Shown here in pieces: positions 11,583-23,261 of a DNA stretch of 64,000 nucleotides (positions within the stretch are counted from its first letter, which is position 1; the number at the start of each line of letters is the position of its first letter). A program made the translations under genes and the position numbers. The notes below the pieces were generated by a model, which did no database searches, was not told the DNA's origin, and saw only the letters and a program-made list of their open reading frames with translations. The stretch is from Guadua angustifolia. Lineage: Eukaryota > Streptophyta > Magnoliopsida > Poales > Poaceae. Where the stretch lies: contig CM070508.1 in assembly GCA_036346375.1 (NCBI GenBank), positions 39,018,862 to 39,082,861 on the forward strand. The letters run 5' to 3'.

Positions 11583-14106
11583 ATGGTGAACACACGCGGA
11601 AACCGTGGAGCTGGAGGAAGCGGATCACAGCAGGAAGTAAACCAAGGCAATGCACAGAACCCTCAACCACCACCTGTGGATATGAACAATCTGGGTGCAT
11701 TCTTGGCTGCCCAAACCCAGCTGATGCAGACAATGATGCATCGATCACGTGGATCGAGAATCAAAGCTGCAGCTAACAACAACAACCAAGCTAATCACCA
11801 TGGGAATCAGTCTAGATTATCGGATTTCATGAGAACCCGACCCCCAACCTTCTCTGGGAATGTCAACCCCATAGAAGCTGATGATTGGTTGCGCACCATT
11901 GAGAGAAAGCTGCACATATCCCAATGCGTAGACAATGAGAGAGTTTTGTATGCCTCTCACCATCTAGAAGGGACTGCTGCTGAATGGGGGGAGAATTATT
12001 GTGCTTCCCATGAGCATCCTCAGGAAATCACTTGGGATGAGTTCACAGTTGCCTTCCGTCAGTTTCACGTGCCGGAAGGGATGATGGAGCTTAAGAAGGA
12101 GAAAAAGTTCGCCTGGTCGCCCGAGTGTGAGAAGAGTTTTCAAGAACTCAAGAAGCATTTGACTTCGGCACCTGTTTTGGTGTTGCCAAATACTAAGGAT
12201 AATTTTGATATTTACTGTGATGCTTCACGTCAGGGACTGGGATGTGTACTGATGCAGAATGGTAAAGTAGTGGCGTATGCGTCAAGGCAGTTAAGGCCAC
12301 ATGAGCAGAATTACCCGACCCATGACTTAGAGTTAGCTGTCGTAGTGCACGCTCTTAAAATATGGCGTCACTATCTCATCGGAAACCGATGTGAAATATA
12401 TACGGATCACAAAAGTTTAAAGTATATATTCACTCAATCGGATCTTAACATGAGACAAAGGAGATGGTTAGAATTAATCAAGGATTATGACATCGGAATT
12501 CATTACCATCCAGGAAAAGCAAACGTGGTGGCGGACGCCTTGAGTCAGAAAAGCCATGGTTTAAATTTGATAGTAGCAGAGGATCGGTCTGGTTTATGTA
12601 AAGAATTTCAGAAGCTAAGGTTGGAAGTTGTACCGGAAGGATTTCTAGCTACCTTGGAAGTTAAGCCGACCCTAGAAGAGCAGATCAGGGAAGGACAAAA
12701 GGATGATGAGAAGATTATCAGAATCAAATCCAAGATGGATGAGGATCTAGCCAAGGACTTCAGAGTAGATGAGCAGGGTACCTTGTGGATAAAGAACAGA
12801 ATCTGCGTACCCCATAAACCGGAGTTGAAGCAGTTGATACTGGAAGAAGCACATGATTCCAAGTATTCAATTCACCCCGGTAGTGCTAAGATGTATCAGG
12901 ATCTAAAAGAAAGATTCTGGTGGCCGAATATGAAGAAGGAGATAGCTAAGCATGTAGCATTATGTGACATATGTCAAAGAGTTAAAGCCATGCACCAGAG
13001 ACCAGCTAGATTGCTACAACCGCTAAAGATACCGGAATGGAAATGGGAGGAAATCGGGATGGATTTTATCACCGGTTTTCCAAGGACTCAGGGTGGATAT
13101 GATTCCATATGGGTCATTGTGGATCGGTTAACAAAGGTTGCGCATTTTATACCAGTAAAGACAACCTACTCAGGAGATAAGTTAGCCGAGCTATACATAT
13201 CGAGAATTGTTTGTTTGCACGGAGTGCCTAAGAAGATAGTATCGGATAGAGGTACCCAATTTACCTCAAGATTTTGGGATAAGCTGCACACAGCGATGGG
13301 CACCCGTTTAAACTTCAATCTGAGATATCATCCATGCATGATGGTCGATTTAAAGGGTAAACCAGATACTTGAAGATATGCTAAGAGCTTGTGCTTTATC
13401 ATATACCACATCGTGGGATAAATGCTTGCCGTACGCAGAATTTAGCTACAACAACAGTTACCAAGCTAGTTTGAAAATGTCGCCTTTTGAAGCTTTATAT
13501 GGTCGACCGTGTCGAACACCATTGAACTGGAATGAGACGGGAGAACGTCATGTTTTTGGACCAGACGTAATTTTAGATGCAAAGGAAAAGATTGCTCTGA
13601 TTAGAGAAAGACTGAAGACTGCACAATCAAGGCAGAAGAGTTACGCAGATAATCGACGCTGTGATTTGAGCTTTGAGCCAGAAAACTATGTTTATCTCAA
13701 GGTCACGCCATTAAAAGGAGTTAAAAGGTTTCATGCTAAAGGAAAACTTGCTTCGAGATATCTGGGACCATTCAAGATATTGAGCCGCAAAGGAGAAGTT
13801 GCATACCAGATAGAACTACCGCAGTCTCTGGCAGGGGTACATGACGTGTTCCACGTATCTCAGTTGAAGAAGTGCCTTCGAGTACCAACAGAGTAGACAC
13901 CTCTGGAAGAGATCGAGCTACAAGAAAATCTAACCTATAAGGAATATCCCATCAAGATCTTAGACACAGCTGAACGGGAAACAAGAAACAGCTCCATTCG
14001 TTTCTGCAGAGTTCAATGGAGCAACCACACAGAAAGCGAAGCAACTTGGGAGCGTGAAGAAGATTTGAAGAAGGTGTTTCCCAACCTCTTCTCTAGCCAG
14101 CCCTAA
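11583..14106 (+). pseudogene. Element B gag-pol, internally deleted (gag fused to RNase H, integrase, chromodomain)
   Basis: The start at 11583 gives MVNTRGNRG, the usual gag opening of this group; an upstream in-frame ATG at 11538 is less likely. Gag residues about 80-175 contain the retrotransposon gag core (ADDWLRTIERK, then VPEGMMELKK). Near 12095-12106 the frame passes directly into the RNase H domain (FAWSPECEKSF). The rest of gag, the zinc knuckle, protease and RT are gone. RNase H (TDHKSLKYIF), the integrase zinc-binding region (HPGSAKMYQDLKERFWWPN, CDICQ) and the integrase core (GMDFITGFPR, SDRGTQFTSRFW) follow, giving one open frame to 13373. A frameshift near 13330 breaks the core after YHP. 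A second frame (13378-13896) holds the integrase C-terminus, and an in-frame TAG at 13894 precedes a chromodomain (VQWSNHTESEATWE) that ends at 14106. Confidence 0.92.
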
Positions 14107-14128
14107 ATATCGGGGACGAGATTCTGTT

Positions 14129-14142
14129 AAGGGGGGGAGGTT
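14129..14142 (+). other. Element B polypurine tract
   Basis: AAGGGGGGGAGG lies directly before the TGTAACATCCC that starts the 3' LTR. It is nearly identical to the tract of element A, supporting a shared family. Confidence 0.9.
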
Positions 14143-17100
14143 TGTAACATCCCGAAATTTGCTTTAATTGTATTTACGTTATTTCGAAATATTTAGGAAT
14201 ATCTGAAATTTATTTGGAATTTTTGGAAATTATAAGAATTTAAGCTTTATCGAATTAATCATATAAAATAAAGATCATGCATTTCGCGTGCGCATAAATT
14301 CCAAATTTAGTTTAAAATAATAACATCTAAAAAATAAGGATATTTCTTTCAAATACCTTCAAAAACTTGTTTATAGATTTAGTTTGTCGATTTTATAAAT
14401 AACCGTACAAGTGTCTGATCCACTAAAAGAATTTTTTTGCAGAAAATCTATATGTTGAAAAATCACGAAACCAATTTCGTTAAGTTCCAAATATTCCCTA
14501 GTATTTTAGAGAATTTTTCCAAGATTTGTGGGACCATTCTACCATTTTAACTTGAACGTCTTTTCCTCTCAGCACTATTCAAAATTACATACGGAAAATA
14601 ACACACATACACACTGTAGATCGTCTTTTTCACTCGTGCATGTCCAGAGCCAACCGTTTCTCTCCCTTCTACCATTAACACATTTTGGAGCTCCTTAATC
14701 ACTGCAGTTTCCACGTCCGTTTCATCTCCATTGAAGCGCCATTCACTCCACACGCATGAACGTTTTCTCTACCAGCCGTATGTTCAATTACCAGCCGTTT
14801 CAATTTACTGGCCATTTCTCTACCATGCATGCAAGCACGTTTCAATTAACTAGTCGTTTCCTCTGCCTGCACTAAACCATGCAATGAAGAGCTTCCAGCC
14901 ATTTCCAATTGTAATCGTTCTTCTGCTTTCCCTTCAGTTTTAGTCGATCATGATTTCCTCCTTCCTTCTTTAGTCTCCTTGGCTTTCTACCATCTCATTT
15001 TTCTCCTGTGCAAACTCCATTCATTCCATTTTTCTTGCGTAGTTGATTGGCAGGGTGAGTCCTCTCTTGTCAAATCCCATTCTAATGGAATGTTCTTAGC
15101 CTTCTCTAAACTCATTATCGTCAACGCTTCCAGGAAAAACGCTGCAGAAGTTTTGTCCCTTGTCACCGGTTTCGTCTCTTCATACGCCGTTGCCGTCGAC
15201 CACGCCATCCAGCCGACTGCGCTCGCCGGTCACCTGCGTGCTCGTCCGGCCGACCGCGCGCTCCTCTCATCGGCGCCGCTGCTGTCAGCCGGTACTCCTT
15301 TATCTCTCTTGCATGCAGCTTCGATCCTAGCATTTCGCCGTAATCCACTTAATCCCTGACGACTCGCACTAGCACTAACCAAACTAACTAGCTAGTGCAG
15401 GCAACGACGATGTCAGCATAATCATGTTGCTTATTAGTTTAGTCCAGTATTTAGTGTTCGGTCCCATTTTAGTTTGTTTTATTCTTCATAATAGTTCTCA
15501 GATTGACTAGCATATAAGCTTGCGTGAAAGTATTCAGGCTGGTAAATAGTTCTTTTTGTTATCGCGTAACCGGCTGAAGAAGCGGTCCTTTGAAGAGCGA
15601 TTTAGCCGGATCGAGCGAATCTTTTGTAACTGAAGCATGTAACAAATTTGACTGACTATTATAAATAGAGATAAGCAGAAAACGCTGATATCACCGCGGC
15701 ACCAAACATCCTTTCGCATTGTTTCCAAATCACTGAACTTCTGAAGTTCTATTGTCGTAGTTTTAGTCTTCTGTTCTATTTTCATTTGTTGCTGACAAAT
15801 GCAGAATTACGCTTAGTGTGAGCGATAGCTCTCTGATTTCCAACAAACTAGATAATTCCTATACGAGAATACACCTACTCCATGTAAAGACTCTAAAGCA
15901 CTTGCAGCTTCACGTTCATGACACACATGTGTAGCTTACTAACTAATGCAAACTCCCAAATAAACTAACTAGTCAAGATTAATGCTAACATCGTCTACGC
16001 GTGCGCCGCTGCTGATCCGCCGATTTGATCACTGACGACCACGTCTTGGCGCCGTTGACGTCATTGCCGCAAAATCACCGTCATGACCGACGCCGACCTC
16101 CCATGACGCCGCTTGACTAAACCGTTTTACCTCTGGCCTCTCTCGCGTGAAACCAGAACCAGAAAACCAAAGAAAATTGTGAGAACAAGTATATGCGTAT
16201 ACACTATGAACAGTACCATGCATGGGATAACTAGTTAAATTTTGTACGTGATTTCGTTACAAAATTGCAGATTTTGTTTTTTTCGCTACAAATTTGTTTT
16301 AAGTCCGAATAGTGTGCGACAATTTTTTTTAATTACTAAATATTAATACCTAGCCACAGTAATTTTTATGAAATTTTATAATTAAATTTATAACATTAAA
16401 ATATTCATGAAATGTTCAAATTTATGAATTTTGTAGCTCTTAAACTATATGTTCAAAAATGTCAAAATAAATTTTATAAATCTTAGAAAATGCTAAACTA
16501 ATTATCTGAAAGTTTTCATGAAGTTACGAATTAGTTTGATTTGTCGTATTTTTCCAAATGTGTGTTTGTACGTTGTTTTGTGTGTATATTAGTTCTTTAT
16601 CTGTTATGCATAGACGTTGAGCTGTGTGAGGATGCGGATTTCGAGAATCAAGCTCCAGACCAGGACTCGCTACTTTTCGAAGGCAAGTTATGCTTTGACC
16701 ATGTTGCTACTAAATTTTGAAATGTATTTTGTTTTAAACTATGCATGCTAATTCAACTAAAAATGGTTTAAATATTTTGGGTGAATTAGTTAGCTAACCT
16801 AATTGTTATTGCCACTTGTTAATAATATTTGTATGCTATGATTCCTTTGATAACCTAAGTTTGATAATATTAGTTGGATGATAATATTGTGCCAACACGG
16901 GAGGCTAGACCGTGAATAGATGCTTAGCCATGCTTATAACATGAACAATTCTATTTGGAATACAAAATCAACATTGACTAAAGATTAGTGAATGCATTTT
17001 ATAAAAGGTGAAATGATGTTGGTATTGATACCGGAATGTAGAGACCTGTGTGGTTCTACATAAAGGAGGAATACGGGCATGTGTTGCACCGTTAAATGAC

Positions 17101-18290
17101 ATGGGGTGGAATTGATTTAGACTGGGGCATGTGGACCGGGGCTTCGTGCCAGGTGGGCCTGTGTGGCAACTGTGGGATGGGATGAGTGTCGCGAGGGCTG
17201 TGTGCCAAAACTGAGAGAAGAATGTCTTGCCTTGGTCAATTAAGGACTTCACCTTGCAAGCCTTTGACCTGAGTCTCTCGTACAACCACATGTCTGAATG
17301 GGAAGACCTAGTTTAGTAGGATTCTTATATCTCTCCTTTGATACCTCGGGGTGGCAGTTACACGGGGATAACTGTACGGGGGAGCGTGCCTGTGCTTCAG
17401 CTTGGTACCCGTCCAACGGTGTTTGTCTGCCCTATACTTTGGCTCTGTGTGAGGAAAGTGATAGTGGAGGCAACATGGAGAGGTTCTTAGGTTGAGGTAG
17501 AAGTCTCTGAAAGGCTTTGTTACGGTCAATCACCTGTGTGGTGAACGACGGTATCTTGTAGGTAAAGTGTACAACCTCTGCAGAGTGTCTAAACTATTCG
17601 AATAGCCGAGTCCACGGTACTGGACAATGCTCGGGAATTACAGTCAAGGGGTAGTGTTCTAAAAATAAAATGGGTGGATGGCTGTGTGCCAGTGTGGTAA
17701 AATAAAGTTTACTAGGGACTGTGTGTCCAAAATATTGTGGAAAAACAATTTGAGATATATATTGGTTATATGGTTTGATGCTTTCAATCTAATTAAATAT
17801 TACTTTAAAATATTCATGCAAAGCAAAATAACCATTTAAGCCAATCCTTTGTAACAAGACAAGCATGTAGTAAATAGATGTGCATTATGTGCATAACTTG
17901 TTGAGTACGGTGTGTACTCACCCTTGCGGACAAACTTACCAGAAGAAGAGACTTCGCCTGCTTATGAAGAGGAGTTCGTTGAAGGGCCGGAGAACTAGGG
18001 AAGCAAGCCTCAGTCAGGGCGTCTGTGGAAGGAGATGGAGCACCACGAAGATTTAATTTATTCCGCTGTTGAACTTTTGTTATTCGATAATTGTAAGCCC
18101 TGCGTGGCATAACTATTGTAAGGATGACCATAAGGTCGTACACTCGTTTATATAAATGTTTGAAGTACTTTATTTAATATTCATTGTGTATGATGTGATA
18201 TTATACCGCTTAGCTTTGTGTGCACTAGCGTGATCCTGGACTAGTGCAGAATACACAGAGTGTCCGAATTTGTAAATTCGGGGCACGACA
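14143..18290 (+). mobile_element. Element B, complete 3' LTR (4148 bp)
   Basis: The LTR runs from TGTAACATCCC to GGGGCACGACA. Its last 1.2 kb match 9041-10236. It is unusually long even for a Tekay-type element. Short open frames inside it (for example 14979-15359) show no domain and I do not count them as genes. A candidate promoter lies near 15660. The right flank (18291) continues a different LTR in minus orientation. Confidence 0.92.
15660..15667 (+). promoter_or_regulatory. Candidate TATA box in LTR B
   Basis: TATAAATA in the middle of the LTR is followed about 30 bp downstream by AAACGCTGATATCACC. Position and spacing fit a U3 promoter; no other support. Confidence 0.4.
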
Positions 18291-21028
18291 GCATGGCATG
18301 CCCCCAAACCCTCAGGCAACCAATTGGGGCAAGAACGGCGACTAAACGTTAGAATTGTCGAAATCTACCCCGTAAAAGTCCCCGGGCATTGCCTCATCCT
18401 CACCTGCAGCAAGTGGACAATCCGATTGAGTACAAAGAATGTACTCGCACAATAACATAAGTTGTATGCTGATTTCTAACTACATGCAGTTGCTACATCA
18501 AAGGAAGGCGAAATGGCAATTTCAGCATAAAGCAATATTTGGGATAAATCGTAAACATGTATAGATTGAAAAGAATTGCATTTAGTAAACATTTGCAAAA
18601 TCTAATACATAATATAACATCATCATAATCACATTTATATCATGCCTTCAAGCATTCTCCGAACCATGAGTTCCATCGCTCATGTTCGATTACACACATA
18701 AGTACTCCAATACTTGTGTCTCTTTTCCCACTCCCATCCCATTCCTACCAAGTCCTTAATACTCGCCCAGTGACTGATAAATTAAGCGATCGTCCTTAAC
18801 CATGGACGCGGCTATTCAAATAGTTTAATCTCTGCAGAGGTACTACTTTACCCACACGACACGACACACTCGTAAGCCAAGCTATTAACACATTTCCTTA
18901 GATGTGTCGGCCGAGGTGAACATGACAAACCATCTTCCAATATGTATGTTAGTGTATCTAAACCATCCGGATGACTGTGACCCTTGATCCCGCGTGCCCA
19001 GTGCCCTGTGTGTGTGGATTAAGGAGTACACCCGTTGTTGGACATCCCCAACTCAACAAAGTTCGAGGGACTCCGAGGACGTTCCTTAACGCTCCCACGA
19101 GCTCAAGGAATTCCGGCGAACATTCCTTGATGCTCCACTAATCTCAAGGCATTCCGAGTGCACATGGTTTACACACCCTAGTCATACACAAGTACTTGGT
19201 TACGCCGGTCCCATAAACAGCGTGTGGTTCGCACGATAGTTACTCAAAGAGACGTCACCAGGATTCAATCCTTAAGGTCCTTAACCAATATCTCTACTCA
19301 TTGATCACCATTTGAAATCATCATCATCATAATAATTATTGATCATTGCGACCGATGGACTAAGTCCATCTACCGCGGTTTCTAACGACGTTCTAAGCAT
19401 GGCTAAGCAATTCGCACGAACACATATACAATTATAATAACCAACCACCTAGGGCGACAATGGAACATGGAAAGAACATGGCAAGGGGATAACATCACAA
19501 TGTGGCAATAGCTAAGAATTCTACCCAATCATAATTGTAATTAAAAGTAAGCATGCAATTGATAGAATAATTCCAAAAATGTAAATTTCAAATAATAGGA
19601 GCAATCATGGTCAAGGAGTAAAGTAGTGCCTTGATACTCATTCTTTACTTCGATGGCGTAGTCGTACTCGGGAGTGCCTTCCGAAGCGTCAACACCTAAC
19701 GAGAAAATCCAATTCAATAAACACCAAATCAAGAATTCAAATGGTGCACATGATTAAAAGATGCGTGAAATGCTCATGATGTGTAATACTAATTATAATA
19801 TGAAAGTACCAATTGAGTTTGTAAAGTTTGAACTTGGGTGTCAAAAGTTCAAGCCTTAGGGACATTTTATCAAATTATGTCCGGAGTATCCGGATGGAAC
19901 CCCGGAATGTCCAAGTAGACACCCTCGGTCTGCTGAGCTACACCCAACCCGGACTATATGGATATTTCTTCGGAGTATCCGGGTTGTTCGGACTGTCCGG
20001 GTAAAACCCCGAACTATCCGGGCTGACCTGTTCTGTTTCAAAACGGCTGTTTGTCCATTGGCTTCTATACTTCCTAGAAATGGACTAGGACTTCAAAAGG
20101 GTGGACTAGGGTGGGATCTTACCACTACAGGGTTACTTTTGCATGTGGTGACGGTTGGTTTCGGTGAGGGGATGACGAAAGGTTCGTCTCCTCCTAGCTC
20201 ATGTAGACGACGATGACCTCGCTTGCTCGTGCTTGCCGCAGCAACTAGCCCTCCTCCTCAAGCTTCCATGCGACATGCACGACCCGATTCAAAGTGTTAT
20301 GACGGATTCCATGGAGATGAAGGAAATGAGTCACAATGGCAAAATTTCAGAACATGGGGAGAAAAGAAACCAGTTACCGCTCACCCAAAACTTGGTGCCT
20401 GAAGAATCCATTTGGATGGATTTGAAGCTCTTGATCTTGGCTTCGATGTGGTATGACATGCACAAGCTCAAACTCAAGATTTGAGTGAATGGATGGGGAA
20501 GAATGGCAAGAAGTTGGAGAAGAGGTTCTTGCTGTATTTCAGGTGAGGGCTAAGCAAATGAGTAGGTGGGGGAGTGAAAACCAATGTGTAGCACCTTATA
20601 TATGGCTGCCCACTCATGCTTACATGTGGGGCTAGGTCCCACATGTCATAGGGTGGGTATGAGTGATTGAAGTGAGAAAAGACATGGAGGGGCTGTGCAG
20701 CCCACAAATTCCTATGCAAGGTAGGGCCCATGCGTCATTGACGGGTTAGGTAAGTGGGTAGAGGTGAGTAAAGTAAGAAATGGTATGGTAGATATGTGCA
20801 GCCTACTCTCCTCTCCCTTATGAGCATGGCCCACATGTCAGTGACTAAGATAAAATAACCTAGGTGCAGTTTGGAAAATGATTTTTAGGATTTTGTTACT
20901 CCCTCCTCATGCAAGATAAATGTTCTAACACTTGTATGATAATAATTAAGTGAGGATTTTAATGACATTACGGAAGATGTTAGCATGACAAGCCTCACTT
21001 ACCGGATTACGAAAATTGGGCTGTTACA
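18291..21028 (-). mobile_element. Element C, minus-strand LTR cut by element B
   Basis: Read on the minus strand this starts TGTAACAGCCC at 21028. It contains the same landmarks as LTRs A and B: GTGGGTAAAG and CCTCTGCAGAG near 18830, and an AATAGCCG-type segment at about 18805. It is therefore a Tekay-like LTR in inverse orientation. A TATATAAGG at 20596-20604 on the minus strand is a likely promoter. The 3' end of this LTR is missing because element B begins at 18290/18291. The other side adjoins integrase coding sequence, not a polypurine tract, so this is a 5' LTR or a solo LTR inserted in element D. Confidence 0.85.
20596..20604 (-). promoter_or_regulatory. Candidate TATA box in LTR C
   Basis: TATATAAGG on the minus strand is followed downstream, in that orientation, by more GC-rich sequence near 20230-20160, as in LTR A. 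The assignment is positional. Confidence 0.45.
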
Positions 21029-21540
21029 CCCATCCACGCAACAACGAACAGGCTGAGCACGCTAACACGCTGGTCCCGAGGGGCCTCAAGATCAGGGCAT
21101 TCAACAGGCTCCGCAAGCGCAGAGCACGATGGGCAGAAGAGCTTCTGACGGTGCTATATTCTCTCCAAACCACACCCAGCCGTGCAACCGGGGAGACTTA
21201 GTTCTTCTTGGTCTACGGCACTGAAGCGGTACTGCCCTTTGAGCTCTCCTTGGGCTCGCCGTGCATATCGGCCTTCAACGAAGAAGACCAGGAGGACCGA
21301 CGCCAAGATGACGTCAACTTCCTGGAGCAAGTACGAGATCGGGTGGCATTCCATGCTGCTTGGTACCAGCGAAGTCTCCAGCGCTACCACGCCACCCAGT
21401 TCTATGACAGAACACTGGCGGTAGGCAACCTCATCTTGCACCGAATTTCGTCGCAGGTGGGCCGTGACAAACTATCTCCCCGTTGGGAGGGCCCCTTCAA
21501 GGTGGTCTCTGTCTCACGACCCGTGGCGGTTCAATAAGCC
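21029..21540 (+). pseudogene. Element D, Tat-type integrase C-terminal fragment
   Basis: From 21031 the plus strand encodes HPRNNEQAEHAN, the end of an integrase core, then RARWAEELLTVLYSLQTTP and FFLVYGTEAVLP. It continues through the C-terminal region with LSPRWEGPFKV to a stop near 21535. This pattern is characteristic of Tat-type Ty3 elements. One in-frame TAG at 21199 interrupts it. The N-terminal part of the integrase is replaced at 21028/21029 by LTR C, which inserted just before the HP of the core. Confidence 0.9.
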
Positions 21541-21648
21541 ATGAAAGATGGTCAAGAGTTGGCGAACTCCCAGAATATAGAGCTGCTGTGGAAGTTCTAC
21601 CCCTGAACTTGTCTCGCATGGTTGTCTTAGATACCAGTATCTCGACGG

Positions 21649-22490
21649 TTCCTTGGCCATAGCATGGACCCCCAGCTCCTGCGCCTGGCCCGGATAGACG
21701 CTCAGTAGGTGTGTGCGGCACATTGCGCTGCGGCCATGCTCCGCCCACCAAGGTGCTTCACGGCAAAGCTCCGCTCACCATTTGCCCCGCCTCTAGCGAC
21801 CTACTCCCTAGCCCCGCAGTTCTCTGGCTTGGTCTCATAAAGTTGGCAAGGGCGTAAGTCTCGGGGGGCAACAGGAAATGACAACCCAGCGAGCGATGTT
21901 CAACATATTGTAAGTTTTCCATGGCCTTGCCCCGTGTCAGCCAGCAGGTTGTTGCACTCTTCCCTGGCTAATCCCTGGTATCCCACATGCTCAGTATTCA
22001 GTTGATTATCATTTTGATCCATTCAACTTGCTTAGGCATGTAGGGTGTGTGTCATACTTGGTTGCCATAAGTACCAGTAACCTGATAGCCCCTTGGCAAT
22101 CCGTTTAAACCCCCAGCATCTGCGCCAAGCCTGGACTAGCGCCTAGCAGGTACATGTGCCCTGGTGTGCTGCGGCCATGCTCCGCCCACCATGGTGCTTC
22201 GCGGCCACGTTCCGCTCAACATTTGCCCCACCTCTACGTGACCTGCTCCCTAGCCCCGTAGTTTTCTGGTCTGGTCCAAAGGGATGGCAAGGGTCCCTTG
22301 GCAATACTGTAGACTTCCAGCTTCTGTGCTGAGCCCGGATGGGCGCCTAGCAGGTGCGTGCGGCCTGGTGCACTGTGGCTATGCTCCGCCCACCATTGTG
22401 CTTCACGGCCGAGTTTCACTCACCATTTTCCTCACCTCTACGCAACCTGCTCCCTAGCCTCACAGTTCCTTGCTCTAGTCCCGGGAAAAT
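21649..22490 (+). repeat. Three ~200-bp repeats in the 3' region of element D
   Basis: Three diverged units start near 21649, 22091 and 22298. Each contains CCTTGGC, a CCCCAGC-type segment, then CATGCTCCGCCCACC (at about 21736, 22177 and 22382), CATTTGCCCC or a variant, and CCTGCTCCCTAGCC. The second and third are almost contiguous, with a period near 207 bp. A partial reverse copy lies at about 30360-30430 in element G, so the repeat belongs to the 3' non-coding part of this Tat family. Confidence 0.8.
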
Positions 22491-22499
22491 ATGGGGGAT

Positions 22500-22880
22500 T
22501 AAGCTTTGAATGGTGATAGGAAAATGACAACCTAGTATGCACTTCCCGCACACTCAATTGCAGGGACTTAGACTTTGTGTGTCTGTTTGCCTGTTTGTTC
22601 CCAAACAAGCATGGTTTAACCTTGACTTGTGTTTGGAGCGATTTTGTGTGATTGCAAAAAAGACTCCTAAATGTCGATCCATCCAGTCAACCAGAAGGGT
22701 CCGTGCAAAATGCTCGGGGGATGGTCGCATGGCACTGAATCGAACCGATCATGAGCAAACACGCGCAAGGGTAGGCAATAGGTAAAAGCCGACAACAGGT
22801 AAAAATAAGGTATTTTCATTCATGATGCCGAAAGGCCTATGTACATGTTTACATAGAAGAAGAAAAAAAGAAAAAACACG
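22500..22880 (-). other. 3' untranslated part of the antisense gene (element D)
   Basis: This AT-richer stretch is the reverse complement of about 29985-30330 in element G, with landmarks such as GTACATAGGCCTTTCG. Relative to the minus-strand frame ending at 22900 it is downstream, so it is probably that frame's 3' untranslated region. A polypurine-rich run (22857-22877) is specific to this copy. Confidence 0.6.
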
Positions 22881-22899
22881 GCAAAGGTAGTTGCCCAGA

Positions 22900-23261
22900 C
22901 TAATCGTCGGTGATCTCAATATCGTTGGCGTCCTCCCCAGGTTCTTCCTCCTCCTCGGTAGCGGCGTCGACGGGTGGGGGCACCATCACCATCATCCCGG
23001 CTACGTACTCCGCCGCCTTGTGTACCCGCGCCGGTGCCCGGGCAGGGTCACACTCCACCCTGGTGATGGTCACCATGGGGTCAAAGGAGTCATCGCGGCG
23101 AGCGCAGCACATCAAGACAAAGCCCGCTGTGGTGATCGTGACTTCCCGCACCTCCCGGGCGGAGCAGTCTGCCAAGGAGGTAGGAAGGCCGACGAGGGCT
23201 TCAGCGATAAGGGTGACGCTATGAGCATAATGTGCCACTGATTCTTCCAGTGGACCATTCA
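22900..23261 (-). pseudogene. Antisense ORF of a Tat element, C-terminal part
   Basis: The frame runs on the minus strand from the junction near 23261 to a TAG at 22900-22902, opposite to the integrase at 21029-21540. It encodes a short helical segment (HYAHSVTLIAEALVGLP), then FVLMCCARRDDSF, then an acidic tail (EEEEEPGEDANDIEITDD). A diverged copy lies on the plus strand at 30448-30755 in element G, again antisense to the local integrase. Antisense frames between pol and the 3' LTR are known in Tat elements such as Grande. The N-terminal part is missing here, replaced by element E. Function unknown. Confidence 0.65.

Noticed and set aside
14979..15359. 126-codon frame in LTR B
   Set aside because: No domain, lies in LTR, and composition fits a transcribed leader.
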